This document shows positions 1 through 5,092 of a stretch of DNA of 5,092 nucleotides, piece by piece. The notes under the pieces are model-generated. The model was not told the DNA's origin, made no database searches, and saw only the letters and a list, made by a program, of their open reading frames with translations. This DNA comes from Acidobacteriota bacterium (GTDB taxonomy: Bacteria; Acidobacteriota; Terriglobia; Bryobacterales; Bryobacteraceae). The number at the start of each line of letters is the position of its first letter. Position 1 is the first letter of the stretch. The stretch lies in contig CANIFK010000463.1 of NCBI GenBank assembly GCA_947466555.1, positions 1-5,092 of the forward strand. Direction: 5' to 3'. A program made the position numbers and the translations under genes.

Positions 1-291
1 CAGGCGAATTGCCGGGGCGGCGTAGAGGTCCCGCGGGCGATTGGAGATCTGTTGGAGTTACTGCTGGCAGTGACCGACAGCGACGCGGGTGAGATTGAAG
101 AACAGGCCGACGGCACGACGGTGGTGGCGGCCGGCCGCGGGACGCCGGCGGCGGATGGGCTGGCGTTGGCGCTGGAGGCAGGCGACAGCAGAATCGGCAC
201 GGCGCGCATCAGCGGGAGGCCGGGCGGCTACGACGAAGCGTTGCGGCAGAGCCTGGAACCGCTGCGCGTTGCCTGCGCGAGCCTGTTGCAA
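1..291 (+). other. GAF-like sensor segment, shortened
   Basis: The first visible part of the kinase reads as a GAF domain. The helix-turn DLLELLLAVTDSDAGEI leads into a strand, and the end matches the IG..RISGRPGGYDEAL signature common in GAF domains of hybrid kinases, followed by a helix rich in Leu and Ala. The central part, which normally carries the ligand pocket strands and helices, seems much shorter than in typical relatives. The domain start lies at or beyond the window edge. Assignment is by pattern only, and the ligand cannot be inferred. Confidence 0.55.
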
Positions 292-3252
292 GCGTGCCGG
301 CGGCGACGGGAGCGGGAACGGCTGGAAGACCGGTTTCGCGGGCTGGCCGAGGTGTCCGATGAGTTCCTGTGCACGGTGGACGGCACGGGCAAGGTGATTG
401 AATGCAATGCGGCGTTTGCGCGCGCGCTTGGGTACACGACGGACGAACTGCTGGCACTGCCGCAGTTATACCTTTCTGGCGTACGGCACCGGCAGACGAC
501 GACGGCGGCGATGCGGGAGGTGTTGGAGGGAAAGATCGTACGGGGGGTGCAGTTGGCGCTGCCCCGCAAGGGTGGGGAGATTTTGTGGACGTCCTGGAAT
601 GCACGGACCGAGCGGAGCGAAGCGGGGACGATTTTCTGCGTCGGGCGAGACATTACCGAGGAACGGGCGCAACTGGAACGGATCCGGACGCTGGCATTGA
701 TTCTGGAACGGACGGACACGGCGGTATTGTTGACCGACGTCGACCACCGGGTGGATTGGGCGAACGAGGCATTTGAACGGTTGACGGGATTCACGCTGGA
801 ACAGTTGCGAGGGCGGCGGTATTTGGAGTTGGACGGGCGATGCAAGGATCTGGGGGTTCTGGCGCAGTTGGCGCGAGGGGAAGCAGTTTTTGGGGAGACC
901 CAGGGCCAGAGGAGAGATGGGGGCACGTACTGGGCACAGTTCGAGGTGCGGCCGCTGCGGGATGACGCGGGACGGATTACGCACCACGTGAAGTTGCAGA
1001 CGGATATCTCGGAGCGGAAGCGGTCCGAGGCGCAAGTGGCCACGCAGCGGGCGCTGTTGGAGCGGACGGGCGAGTTGGCAAAGATCGGCGGGTGGGAGTA
1101 CGACGTGGCCCGGAGCGAGTTGGTGTGGTCGCGGGAGGTGTACCGGATCCACGATGTGGAGGAGGGCACGCCGGTGACGCGGGAGATGTCGAGCCGGCAT
1201 TACCACCCGGAGACGGCGGAGGAGGTCCGGCGGCGAGTGGACCTTGCGATTTCGGAACTGTTGCCCTTTGATATTGAGTCGGCATTTATGAGCGAGAAGG
1301 GCCGGCCGCTGCGGGTGCGACTGGTTGGTACGCCGGAGGTGGAGGCCGGGCGGTGCGTGCGATTGGTGGGCACGCTACAGGACATCACGAAACAGTGGGA
1401 GGCCGAGGAGCGGTTGCGGCTGGCGTTGCGGGCATCGGGGCTGGCGACGTGGACGTGGGATCTGGACAAAGACGAGATTCTGTGGGACGAGGCGATGTAT
1501 CCGCTGCATGGGTTGAAGCGGGATGGGCCGATGACGCCAGAGAAATTTGGATCGGCTATCCGGCCGAGGGACTACCGCCGGTTCTCGTCGATGGCGCTGC
1601 GGAACTTCCTGGGGCAGGACGAGTTGCAGTTTGATTATGAGATTTGGAGTAGAGGGGAGATCCGGTATTGCGAGGGGCGGGTGCTGGTGCAGCGTGCGCC
1701 GGACGGGCGGGCGCGGAACATCATTGGCGGCTGCCGGGACACGACGACACGGTGGCGGGCGGAGAAGGCGGCGGCGGAGCATTTGGCCGAATTGGAACAG
1801 GCCAGAGAAGAGCAGACGGCGCTGAACGTGGAGTTGCAGGCGGCCAAGGAGCGGGCGGAGAAGGCCAACCGGGCGAAGGGTGAGTTTCTGGCGGTGATGA
1901 GCCACGAGATCCGGACGCCGCTGAACGGGATTCTGGGCATGAGCCGGCTGTTGGCCGAGAGTGATTTGCCGGACGAAGAACGGGAGATGGCCGGGACGGT
2001 GGTGCGGAGCGGCGAGGCGCTGCTGGGGATAATCAACGACATTCTGGACTTTTCGAAGATTGAAGCCGGCAGGCTGGAGTTGGAGAACGAGCCGTTCGGG
2101 CTGTATCGGATGGTGGAGGACACGGCGGATTTGTTGCAGCCGCGGGCGGCGGAGAAGGGGTTGGTGCTGGGGGTATTGATCTGTCCGACGGTGCCGGCGG
2201 AGGCGCGCGGGGACGCGGGGCGATTGCGGCAGATTATCTTGAATTTGCTGGGGAACGCGGTGAAATTTACCGAGCGGGGGACGGTGACGCTGACGGTGAA
2301 CACAGTGCGTCCGGGCGAGGTGCGGTTTACGGTGCGCGATTCGGGGATCGGGATTCCGGCGGGGCAGATCCACCGGCTTTTCGACAGTTTCACGCAGGCC
2401 GATTCGTCGACGTCGCGGCGGTTCGGCGGGACGGGACTTGGATTGGCGATCAGCAAGGAACTGGTGGAGCGGATGGGCGGGCAGATGTTCTGTTCGAGTG
2501 TATTGGGAGAGGGGTCTGTGTTTTCGTTTCACGTGCCGCTGGAGCCGGTGGCGGAGGCGACGGGGGCGGCGTTACCGGAGCGCTGCGAAGTGCGAATGCA
2601 GGCGGGGCCGGTGCGGCGGCTGGTGGGGGATATGTTGGAACTGGCGCATGTGGAGGTGGCCGATGGCGGGGATCCGGTGATCTTCGACGAGGCCAGTTTC
2701 GTACCGGAGGCGGGACGGCGGGCGGTGCTGGTGGTGCCGGAACGGCGGCACTTGGAGCGGAGCGGGGTCACAGTGTTGACGCAACCGTTGAAATCCCGGG
2801 CGCTGGCGGCGGCGCTGTGCGGGATGGCGGAGGAGCCGCACTGGGTGGGGCCGGCGGCGACGTGGGAACCGGTAACGGGGGTGGCGGTACTGCTGGTGGA
2901 GGACAATCTGGTGAACCAACGGGTGGCGCAGAAGATGCTGGAGAAATTGGGCTGCCGGGTGGCGGTGGCCGGGCACGGCGGGGAGGCGTTGGAGCGGCTG
3001 GCGGCGGAGCGGTTTGACGCTGTGCTGATGGATTGCCAGATGCCGCATCTGGATGGGTTCGAGGCGACGCGGCGGATCCGGCGGATGGCGGGATTGGCGG
3101 AGCTGCCGGTGGTTGCGTTGACGGCAGCGGCGTTTCCGGAGGATTTGAGCCGGTGCCGGGAGGCGGGGATGGACGATCACCTGTCCAAACCGGTTACTTT
3201 GGAGAGTTTGGCGGGGGCATTGCGGAAATGGGTACGGACTCTGAGAGAATAG
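1..3252 (+). CDS. Hybrid sensor histidine kinase (GAF-PAS x4-HisKA-HATPase-pseudoREC-REC), 5'-partial
   Basis: This is a multi-sensor hybrid histidine kinase that should autophosphorylate a histidine and pass the phosphate to its own C-terminal receiver. Residues are counted from the TTG at base 52. A GAF-like segment (1-80) is followed by PAS domains at about 94-205, 212-322, 334-447 and 455-566; each ends in a D-I/T-T/S motif, and the third and fourth have the W-x-D/Y look of the PAS_3 type. Next come a charged coiled coil (567-612), HisKA (608-673, HEIRTP with His618), HATPase_c (about 718-830: N-box Asn731/Asn735, DSGIGIP at 763-769, GGTGLGL at 792-798), a degenerate receiver (842-925) and a receiver (944-1066: Glu950/Asp951, Asp994, Thr1024, Lys1046). 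No membrane segment or Hpt domain is visible, so a separate Hpt partner is expected. The frame has no stop back to base 1 and the upstream codons continue the GAF helix, so the true start is probably outside the window. TTG at 52 with GGAG at 43-46 is a possible but less likely start. The stimulus and output are unknown. Confidence 0.93.
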   Translation, partial: QANCRGGVEVPRAIGDLLELLLAVTDSDAGEIEEQADGTTVVAAGRGTPAADGLALALEAGDSRIGTARISGRPGGYDEALRQSLEPLRVACASLLQACRRRRERERLEDRFRGLAEVSDEFLCTVDGTGKVIECNAAFARALGYTTDELLALPQLYLSGVRHRQTTTAAMREVLEGKIVRGVQLALPRKGGEILWTSWNARTERSEAGTIFCVGRDITEERAQLERIRTLALILERTDTAVLLTDVDHRVDWANEAFERLTGFTLEQLRGRRYLELDGRCKDLGVLAQLARGEAVFGETQGQRRDGGTYWAQFEVRPLRDDAGRITHHVKLQTDISERKRSEAQVATQRALLERTGELAKIGGWEYDVARSELVWSREVYRIHDVEEGTPVTREMSSRHYHPETAEEVRRRVDLAISELLPFDIESAFMSEKGRPLRVRLVGTPEVEAGRCVRLVGTLQDITKQWEAEERLRLALRASGLATWTWDLDKDEILWDEAMYPLHGLKRDGPMTPEKFGSAIRPRDYRRFSSMALRNFLGQDELQFDYEIWSRGEIRYCEGRVLVQRAPDGRARNIIGGCRDTTTRWRAEKAAAEHLAELEQAREEQTALNVELQAAKERAEKANRAKGEFLAVMSHEIRTPLNGILGMSRLLAESDLPDEEREMAGTVVRSGEALLGIINDILDFSKIEAGRLELENEPFGLYRMVEDTADLLQPRAAEKGLVLGVLICPTVPAEARGDAGRLRQIILNLLGNAVKFTERGTVTLTVNTVRPGEVRFTVRDSGIGIPAGQIHRLFDSFTQADSSTSRRFGGTGLGLAISKELVERMGGQMFCSSVLGEGSVFSFHVPLEPVAEATGAALPERCEVRMQAGPVRRLVGDMLELAHVEVADGGDPVIFDEASFVPEAGRRAVLVVPERRHLERSGVTVLTQPLKSRALAAALCGMAEEPHWVGPAATWEPVTGVAVLLVEDNLVNQRVAQKMLEKLGCRVAVAGHGGEALERLAAERFDAVLMDCQMPHLDGFEATRRIRRMAGLAELPVVALTAAAFPEDLSRCREAGMDDHLSKPVTLESLAGALRKWVRTLRE
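2575..2826 (+). other. Degenerate receiver-like domain within the kinase
   Basis: Between the HATPase domain and the functional receiver, residues about 842-925 follow the outline of a receiver but lack its key residues. RCEVRMQAGPVRRLVGDML stands where an acidic pair is expected, and Gln850-Ala851 replaces it. DPVIFDEASF keeps an aspartate (Asp879) in the phospho-acceptor strand. VTVLTQPLKSRALAAAL mimics the end of a receiver, but Gln911 stands in place of the conserved lysine. The stretch between the first helix and the Asp strand is much too short. It probably cannot be phosphorylated and may be a structural remnant or an interaction surface. This is an inference from alignment by eye. Confidence 0.6.
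2881..3240 (+). other. C-terminal receiver (REC) domain of the kinase
   Basis: This is a full-length receiver with every catalytic position present: the acidic pair Glu950-Asp951 in LLVEDN, phospho-acceptor Asp994 in VLMDCQMP, Thr1024 in ALTAAA and Lys1046 in LSKP. The sequence VNQRVAQKMLEKLG after the acidic pair is typical of receivers in BarA/ArcB-like hybrid kinases. The domain runs to within a few residues of the stop, so there is no attached Hpt or DNA-binding output. It probably hands phosphate to a separate Hpt protein or controls kinase activity. Confidence 0.93.
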
Positions 3253-3259
3253 TAGGTTC

Positions 3260-4432
3260 ATGTTCCGTTTCGAAACTGCCGGCGAGTCGCACGGCGAATG
3301 TTTAGTGGCGACCCTGACGGGTCTGCCCTCCGGCGTTCCAGTGTCCCTGGAGCGCGTGAATCGTGAATTGTGGCGGCGCCAACAAGGGTTTGGGCGTGGC
3401 GGCCGGATGAAGATCGAAACCGATACGGTGGAGATCGTCGCCGGGGTGCGCCATTCGCAGACGATTGGCGCGCCGATTGCGATGATTATTCGCAATAAGG
3501 ATTGGAAGAACTGGCTGGAGCCGATGGCCGTCGAGGACTTCGAGGGCAGCGACGAGAAGCGGAAGAAGGTACTGCGGCCGCGGCCGGGGCACGCCGATTT
3601 GGCGGGCATGATCAAGTACAACTACCACGACGCGCGCTACATTCTGGAGCGGGCGAGCGCGCGGGAGACGACGGCGCGCGTGGCTGTTGGGGCTGTTGCC
3701 AAGGAACTGCTGCGGGAGTTCGGCATTACGGTGTTGAGCCACGTGATTGCCGTGGGCACGGAGAAACTGGGCCGGGCGGCGACGTGGGACGAACTGGTGG
3801 CGCTTTCGTTGAAGGAAGAAGTGCTGCTGGGGTGCGTGGATCCGGAAGCCGAGCAGCGGATGAAGGCTGTTGTGGACGAAGCCTATAAGACCGGTGACAC
3901 GGTGGGCGGCGTGTTTGAGGTTGTTGCGCATGGGCTGCCGATCGGGCTGGGTTCGCACATTACGTGGGACCAGCGGCTGGACGGGAAGTTGGCGCAGGCG
4001 ATTGTTTCGATGCAGGCGGTGAAGGGCGTCGAGATCGGCTACGCGGCCGAGGGCGCCGAGGCGTTTGGGTCGAAGGTGCAGGACACGATTCACTACAACA
4101 AGGAAGACCGCGCGTTCTTCCGCGGCGCCAATCGGGCGGGCGGCTTGGAAGGCGGCATCACCAACGGGCAGGACCTGCTGGTGCGCGGGATGTTGAAGCC
4201 GATTTCGACGTTGCGGCGGCCGTTGGAGAGTGTCGATATTGTCACGCGCGAGGCGGAAAAAGCGGCCTATGAGCGCAGCGACGTGGCGGTGGTTCCGGCG
4301 GCTGGCGTGATTGGCGAAGCGATGGTGGCGATCGTGCTGGCGCAGGTGTTTTTGGAGAAGTTCGGCGGCGACTCGATGAAAGAGACGCGGCGGAATTATG
4401 ATGGGTATTTAGAGCAGGTGCGAAATTTCTAA
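3260..4432 (+). CDS. aroC: Chorismate synthase
   Basis: AroC converts 5-enolpyruvylshikimate-3-phosphate to chorismate with loss of phosphate, the last shikimate-pathway step and the branch point to aromatic amino acids, folates and quinones. It is cytosolic and needs reduced FMN. The 390-residue product has the three family signatures: GESHG at 8-12, a central RPGHADLAG (about 108-116) followed by RASARETTAR (131-140), and GGLEGGITNG at 294-303. His11 and His111 fit the two conserved active-site histidines. The length is normal and no frame break is seen. One minor oddity is Thr20 at a position usually acidic in the first signature. The ATG at 3260 gives the standard MFRFETAGESHG start and lies 7 bases after the kinase stop. 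The Shine-Dalgarno match is poor (GAGAG at 3243-3247 is far, TAGG at 3253-3256 is close), so translation may be coupled to the upstream gene. The stop overlaps the def start by one base. Confidence 0.98.
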   Translation: MFRFETAGESHGECLVATLTGLPSGVPVSLERVNRELWRRQQGFGRGGRMKIETDTVEIVAGVRHSQTIGAPIAMIIRNKDWKNWLEPMAVEDFEGSDEKRKKVLRPRPGHADLAGMIKYNYHDARYILERASARETTARVAVGAVAKELLREFGITVLSHVIAVGTEKLGRAATWDELVALSLKEEVLLGCVDPEAEQRMKAVVDEAYKTGDTVGGVFEVVAHGLPIGLGSHITWDQRLDGKLAQAIVSMQAVKGVEIGYAAEGAEAFGSKVQDTIHYNKEDRAFFRGANRAGGLEGGITNGQDLLVRGMLKPISTLRRPLESVDIVTREAEKAAYERSDVAVVPAAGVIGEAMVAIVLAQVFLEKFGGDSMKETRRNYDGYLEQVRNF

Positions 4433-4434
4433 TG
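4430..4434 (+). promoter_or_regulatory. aroC-def stop/start overlap (TAATG)
   Basis: The TAA stop of aroC and the ATG start of def share one A. This arrangement is known to favour termination-reinitiation coupling, and here no well-placed strong ribosome binding site precedes def. It supports co-translation of the two genes from one mRNA. The coupling itself is inferred. Confidence 0.6.
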
Positions 4435-4944
4435 GTTTTAGGGATACGGAAATACGGTGATGCGGTGTTGGAGACGCCTTGCGAAAAGGTGGCCAACTTC
4501 GGCAGTAAAGAGTTGAAGACGCTGGTGTTCGACATGTTCGAAACCATGTACGCCAACAAGGGCGTGGGACTGGCGGCGCCGCAGGTGGGCGTGCTGCAGC
4601 AGGTGACGGTGATCGACACCTCGGCCGGCGAAGTCGAAGAAGAACGGCTGGTGCTGATTAACCCGGAGATTGTGCATCTGGACGGGCAGCAGCTGGGCGA
4701 AGAAGGATGCCTGAGCATTCCCGGGTTCCGCGAGGATGTGCGGCGGGCGATGACGGCCAAGGTGCGGGCGTTTGACGTGGATGGGAACGCGTTTGAAGTG
4801 ACTGGGGAAGAGTTGCTGGCGCGGGCGATGCAGCACGAAATCGACCATTTGCACGGGATTTTGTTCCTGAAGCATCTATCGCCGTTGAAGCGGGATTTGA
4901 TTCGCCGGAAGATTTCGAAGCTTGTGAAGGCTGGCGAGTGGTAG
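4432..4944 (+). CDS. def: Peptide deformylase
   Basis: Def is a metal-dependent hydrolase that removes the N-formyl group from the initiator methionine of nascent proteins at the ribosome, a step needed before methionine aminopeptidase can act. All three family motifs are intact in the 170-residue product: GVGLAAPQ (44-51), EGCLSIPG (91-98) and QHEIDHLHG (134-142). The metal ligands are Cys93, His135 and His139, and the catalytic base is Glu136. The length is normal for a type I enzyme. The C-terminus is basic and ends in AGEW, a tail seen in many bacterial homologues. The ATG shares its A with the aroC stop codon (TAATG), and the nearest purine-rich site, AGCAGG at 4413-4418, is somewhat far, so reinitiation after aroC is likely. 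The end of the gene overlaps the fmt start. Together with fmt it forms the formylation/deformylation pair. Confidence 0.98.
   Translation: MVLGIRKYGDAVLETPCEKVANFGSKELKTLVFDMFETMYANKGVGLAAPQVGVLQQVTVIDTSAGEVEEERLVLINPEIVHLDGQQLGEEGCLSIPGFREDVRRAMTAKVRAFDVDGNAFEVTGEELLARAMQHEIDHLHGILFLKHLSPLKRDLIRRKISKLVKAGEW
4926..4930 (+). promoter_or_regulatory. Ribosome binding site for fmt (GAAGG)
   Basis: The purine run GAAGG lies within the last codons of def, 7 bases before GTG 4938. This is normal Shine-Dalgarno spacing and helps choose GTG over the downstream ATG at 4953, from which it would be 22 bases away. Because it lies inside def, ribosomes finishing def could feed fmt directly. Confidence 0.6.
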
Positions 4945-5092
4945 TCGTTTTCATGGGGACGCCGCTGTTCGCGGTGGCGTCGTTGGAGGCACTCGTTGCG
5001 GCCGGGCATACGGTGGCGGCGGTTTATACGCAGCCCGATCGGCCGAAGGGCCGGGGGCAGGAGCTGGCGATTTCGCCGGTGAAGGAAGCGGC
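4938..5092 (+). CDS. fmt: Methionyl-tRNA formyltransferase, N-terminal part (3'-partial)
   Basis: Fmt transfers a formyl group from 10-formyltetrahydrofolate to initiator Met-tRNA. Only the first 51 full codons lie in the window. They read as the start of the Rossmann-like formyltransferase domain: VVVFMGTPLFAVASLEAL, then AAGHTVAAVYTQPDRPKGRGQ and SPVKEAA, which closely follows known Fmt N-termini. I chose GTG at 4938 as the start because it gives M-V-V-V-F-M-G-T-P, matching the usual M-R-I-V-F-M-G-T-P, and because GAAGG at 4926-4930 lies 7 bases before it. The ATG at 4953 would cut off the first strand. The start overlaps the def end by 7 bases in another frame. Leu10 replaces the more usual Asp/Glu of GTPDFAV, and Ala14 replaces a common proline. 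These may be lineage variation. The substrate-binding and catalytic motifs (Asn-His-Asp region) lie beyond the window. Confidence 0.95.
   Translation, partial: MVVVFMGTPLFAVASLEALVAAGHTVAAVYTQPDRPKGRGQELAISPVKEA

Noticed and set aside
1375..2532. Long minus-strand open frame (385 codons) opposite the kinase
   Set aside because: It is a shadow of high-GC coding DNA: the translation is rich in Arg, Pro, Gln and His with no recognisable domain, and the + strand frame here has unmistakable HisKA/HATPase motifs.
3253..3259. A terminator or promoter in the kinase-aroC gap
   Set aside because: The gap is only 7 bases and shows no hairpin with a T-run; nothing supports a terminator.
2572..3621. Minus-strand open frame (349 codons) spanning the kinase end and the aroC start
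   Set aside because: It crosses two well-supported + strand genes, has low-complexity Arg/Pro/His composition and shows no domain.
4242..5009. Minus-strand open frame (255 codons) opposite aroC, def and fmt
   Set aside because: It is opposite three confident genes; its Ser/Arg/Pro-rich translation resembles no protein family I recognise.
4953..5092. ATG at 4953 as the fmt start
   Set aside because: It would remove the conserved first strand and lies too far from the GAAGG site; GTG 4938 fits the family N-terminus and the spacing.
1..5092. A novel defence, mobile or RNA-based system
   Set aside because: Reading both strands showed no repeats, terminal inverted repeats, integrase or transposase, tRNA-like folds or unexplained intergenic DNA; the window is fully covered by four recognisable genes.

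Overview
The window is a tightly packed, high-GC bacterial segment read entirely on the + strand. It holds four genes: the 3' part of a large hybrid sensor histidine kinase, a complete chorismate synthase (aroC), a complete peptide deformylase (def), and the 5' end of methionyl-tRNA formyltransferase (fmt). No RNA gene, mobile element, CRISPR array, tandem repeat or obvious terminator was found, and no stretch longer than a few bases lies between the genes. The protein style (AroC of 390 residues, a PDF ending in a basic tail with GEW, a PAS/GAF-rich hybrid kinase, CGG-rich arginine usage) suggests a soil-type bacterium, perhaps Acidobacteriota of the Solibacter/Bryobacter kind. This placement is an inference from memory of family sequences and was not tested.

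Region 1-3252 encodes a soluble-looking multi-sensor kinase: the remains of a GAF domain, four PAS domains, a coiled coil, HisKA, HATPase_c, a degenerate receiver-like segment and a C-terminal receiver with a complete active site. The reading frame is open through base 1, so the gene very probably starts upstream of the window. Region 3260-4432 is aroC, the last step of the shikimate pathway. It starts 7 bases after the kinase stop. Region 4432-4944 is def, which shares one base with the aroC stop. Region 4938 to the window end is fmt, which starts at a GTG inside the last codons of def.

Fmt formylates the initiator Met-tRNA and Def removes the formyl group from the nascent protein, so the def-fmt pair is a functional unit and a common bacterial arrangement. 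AroC is metabolically separate but is physically joined to the pair. The spacing (7-base gap, 1-base overlap, 7-base overlap) suggests one transcript with translational coupling, possibly including the kinase. The most unusual points are the pseudo-receiver inside the kinase, the shortened GAF-like segment, and a signalling gene abutting housekeeping genes. I saw no evidence of a wholly new system.
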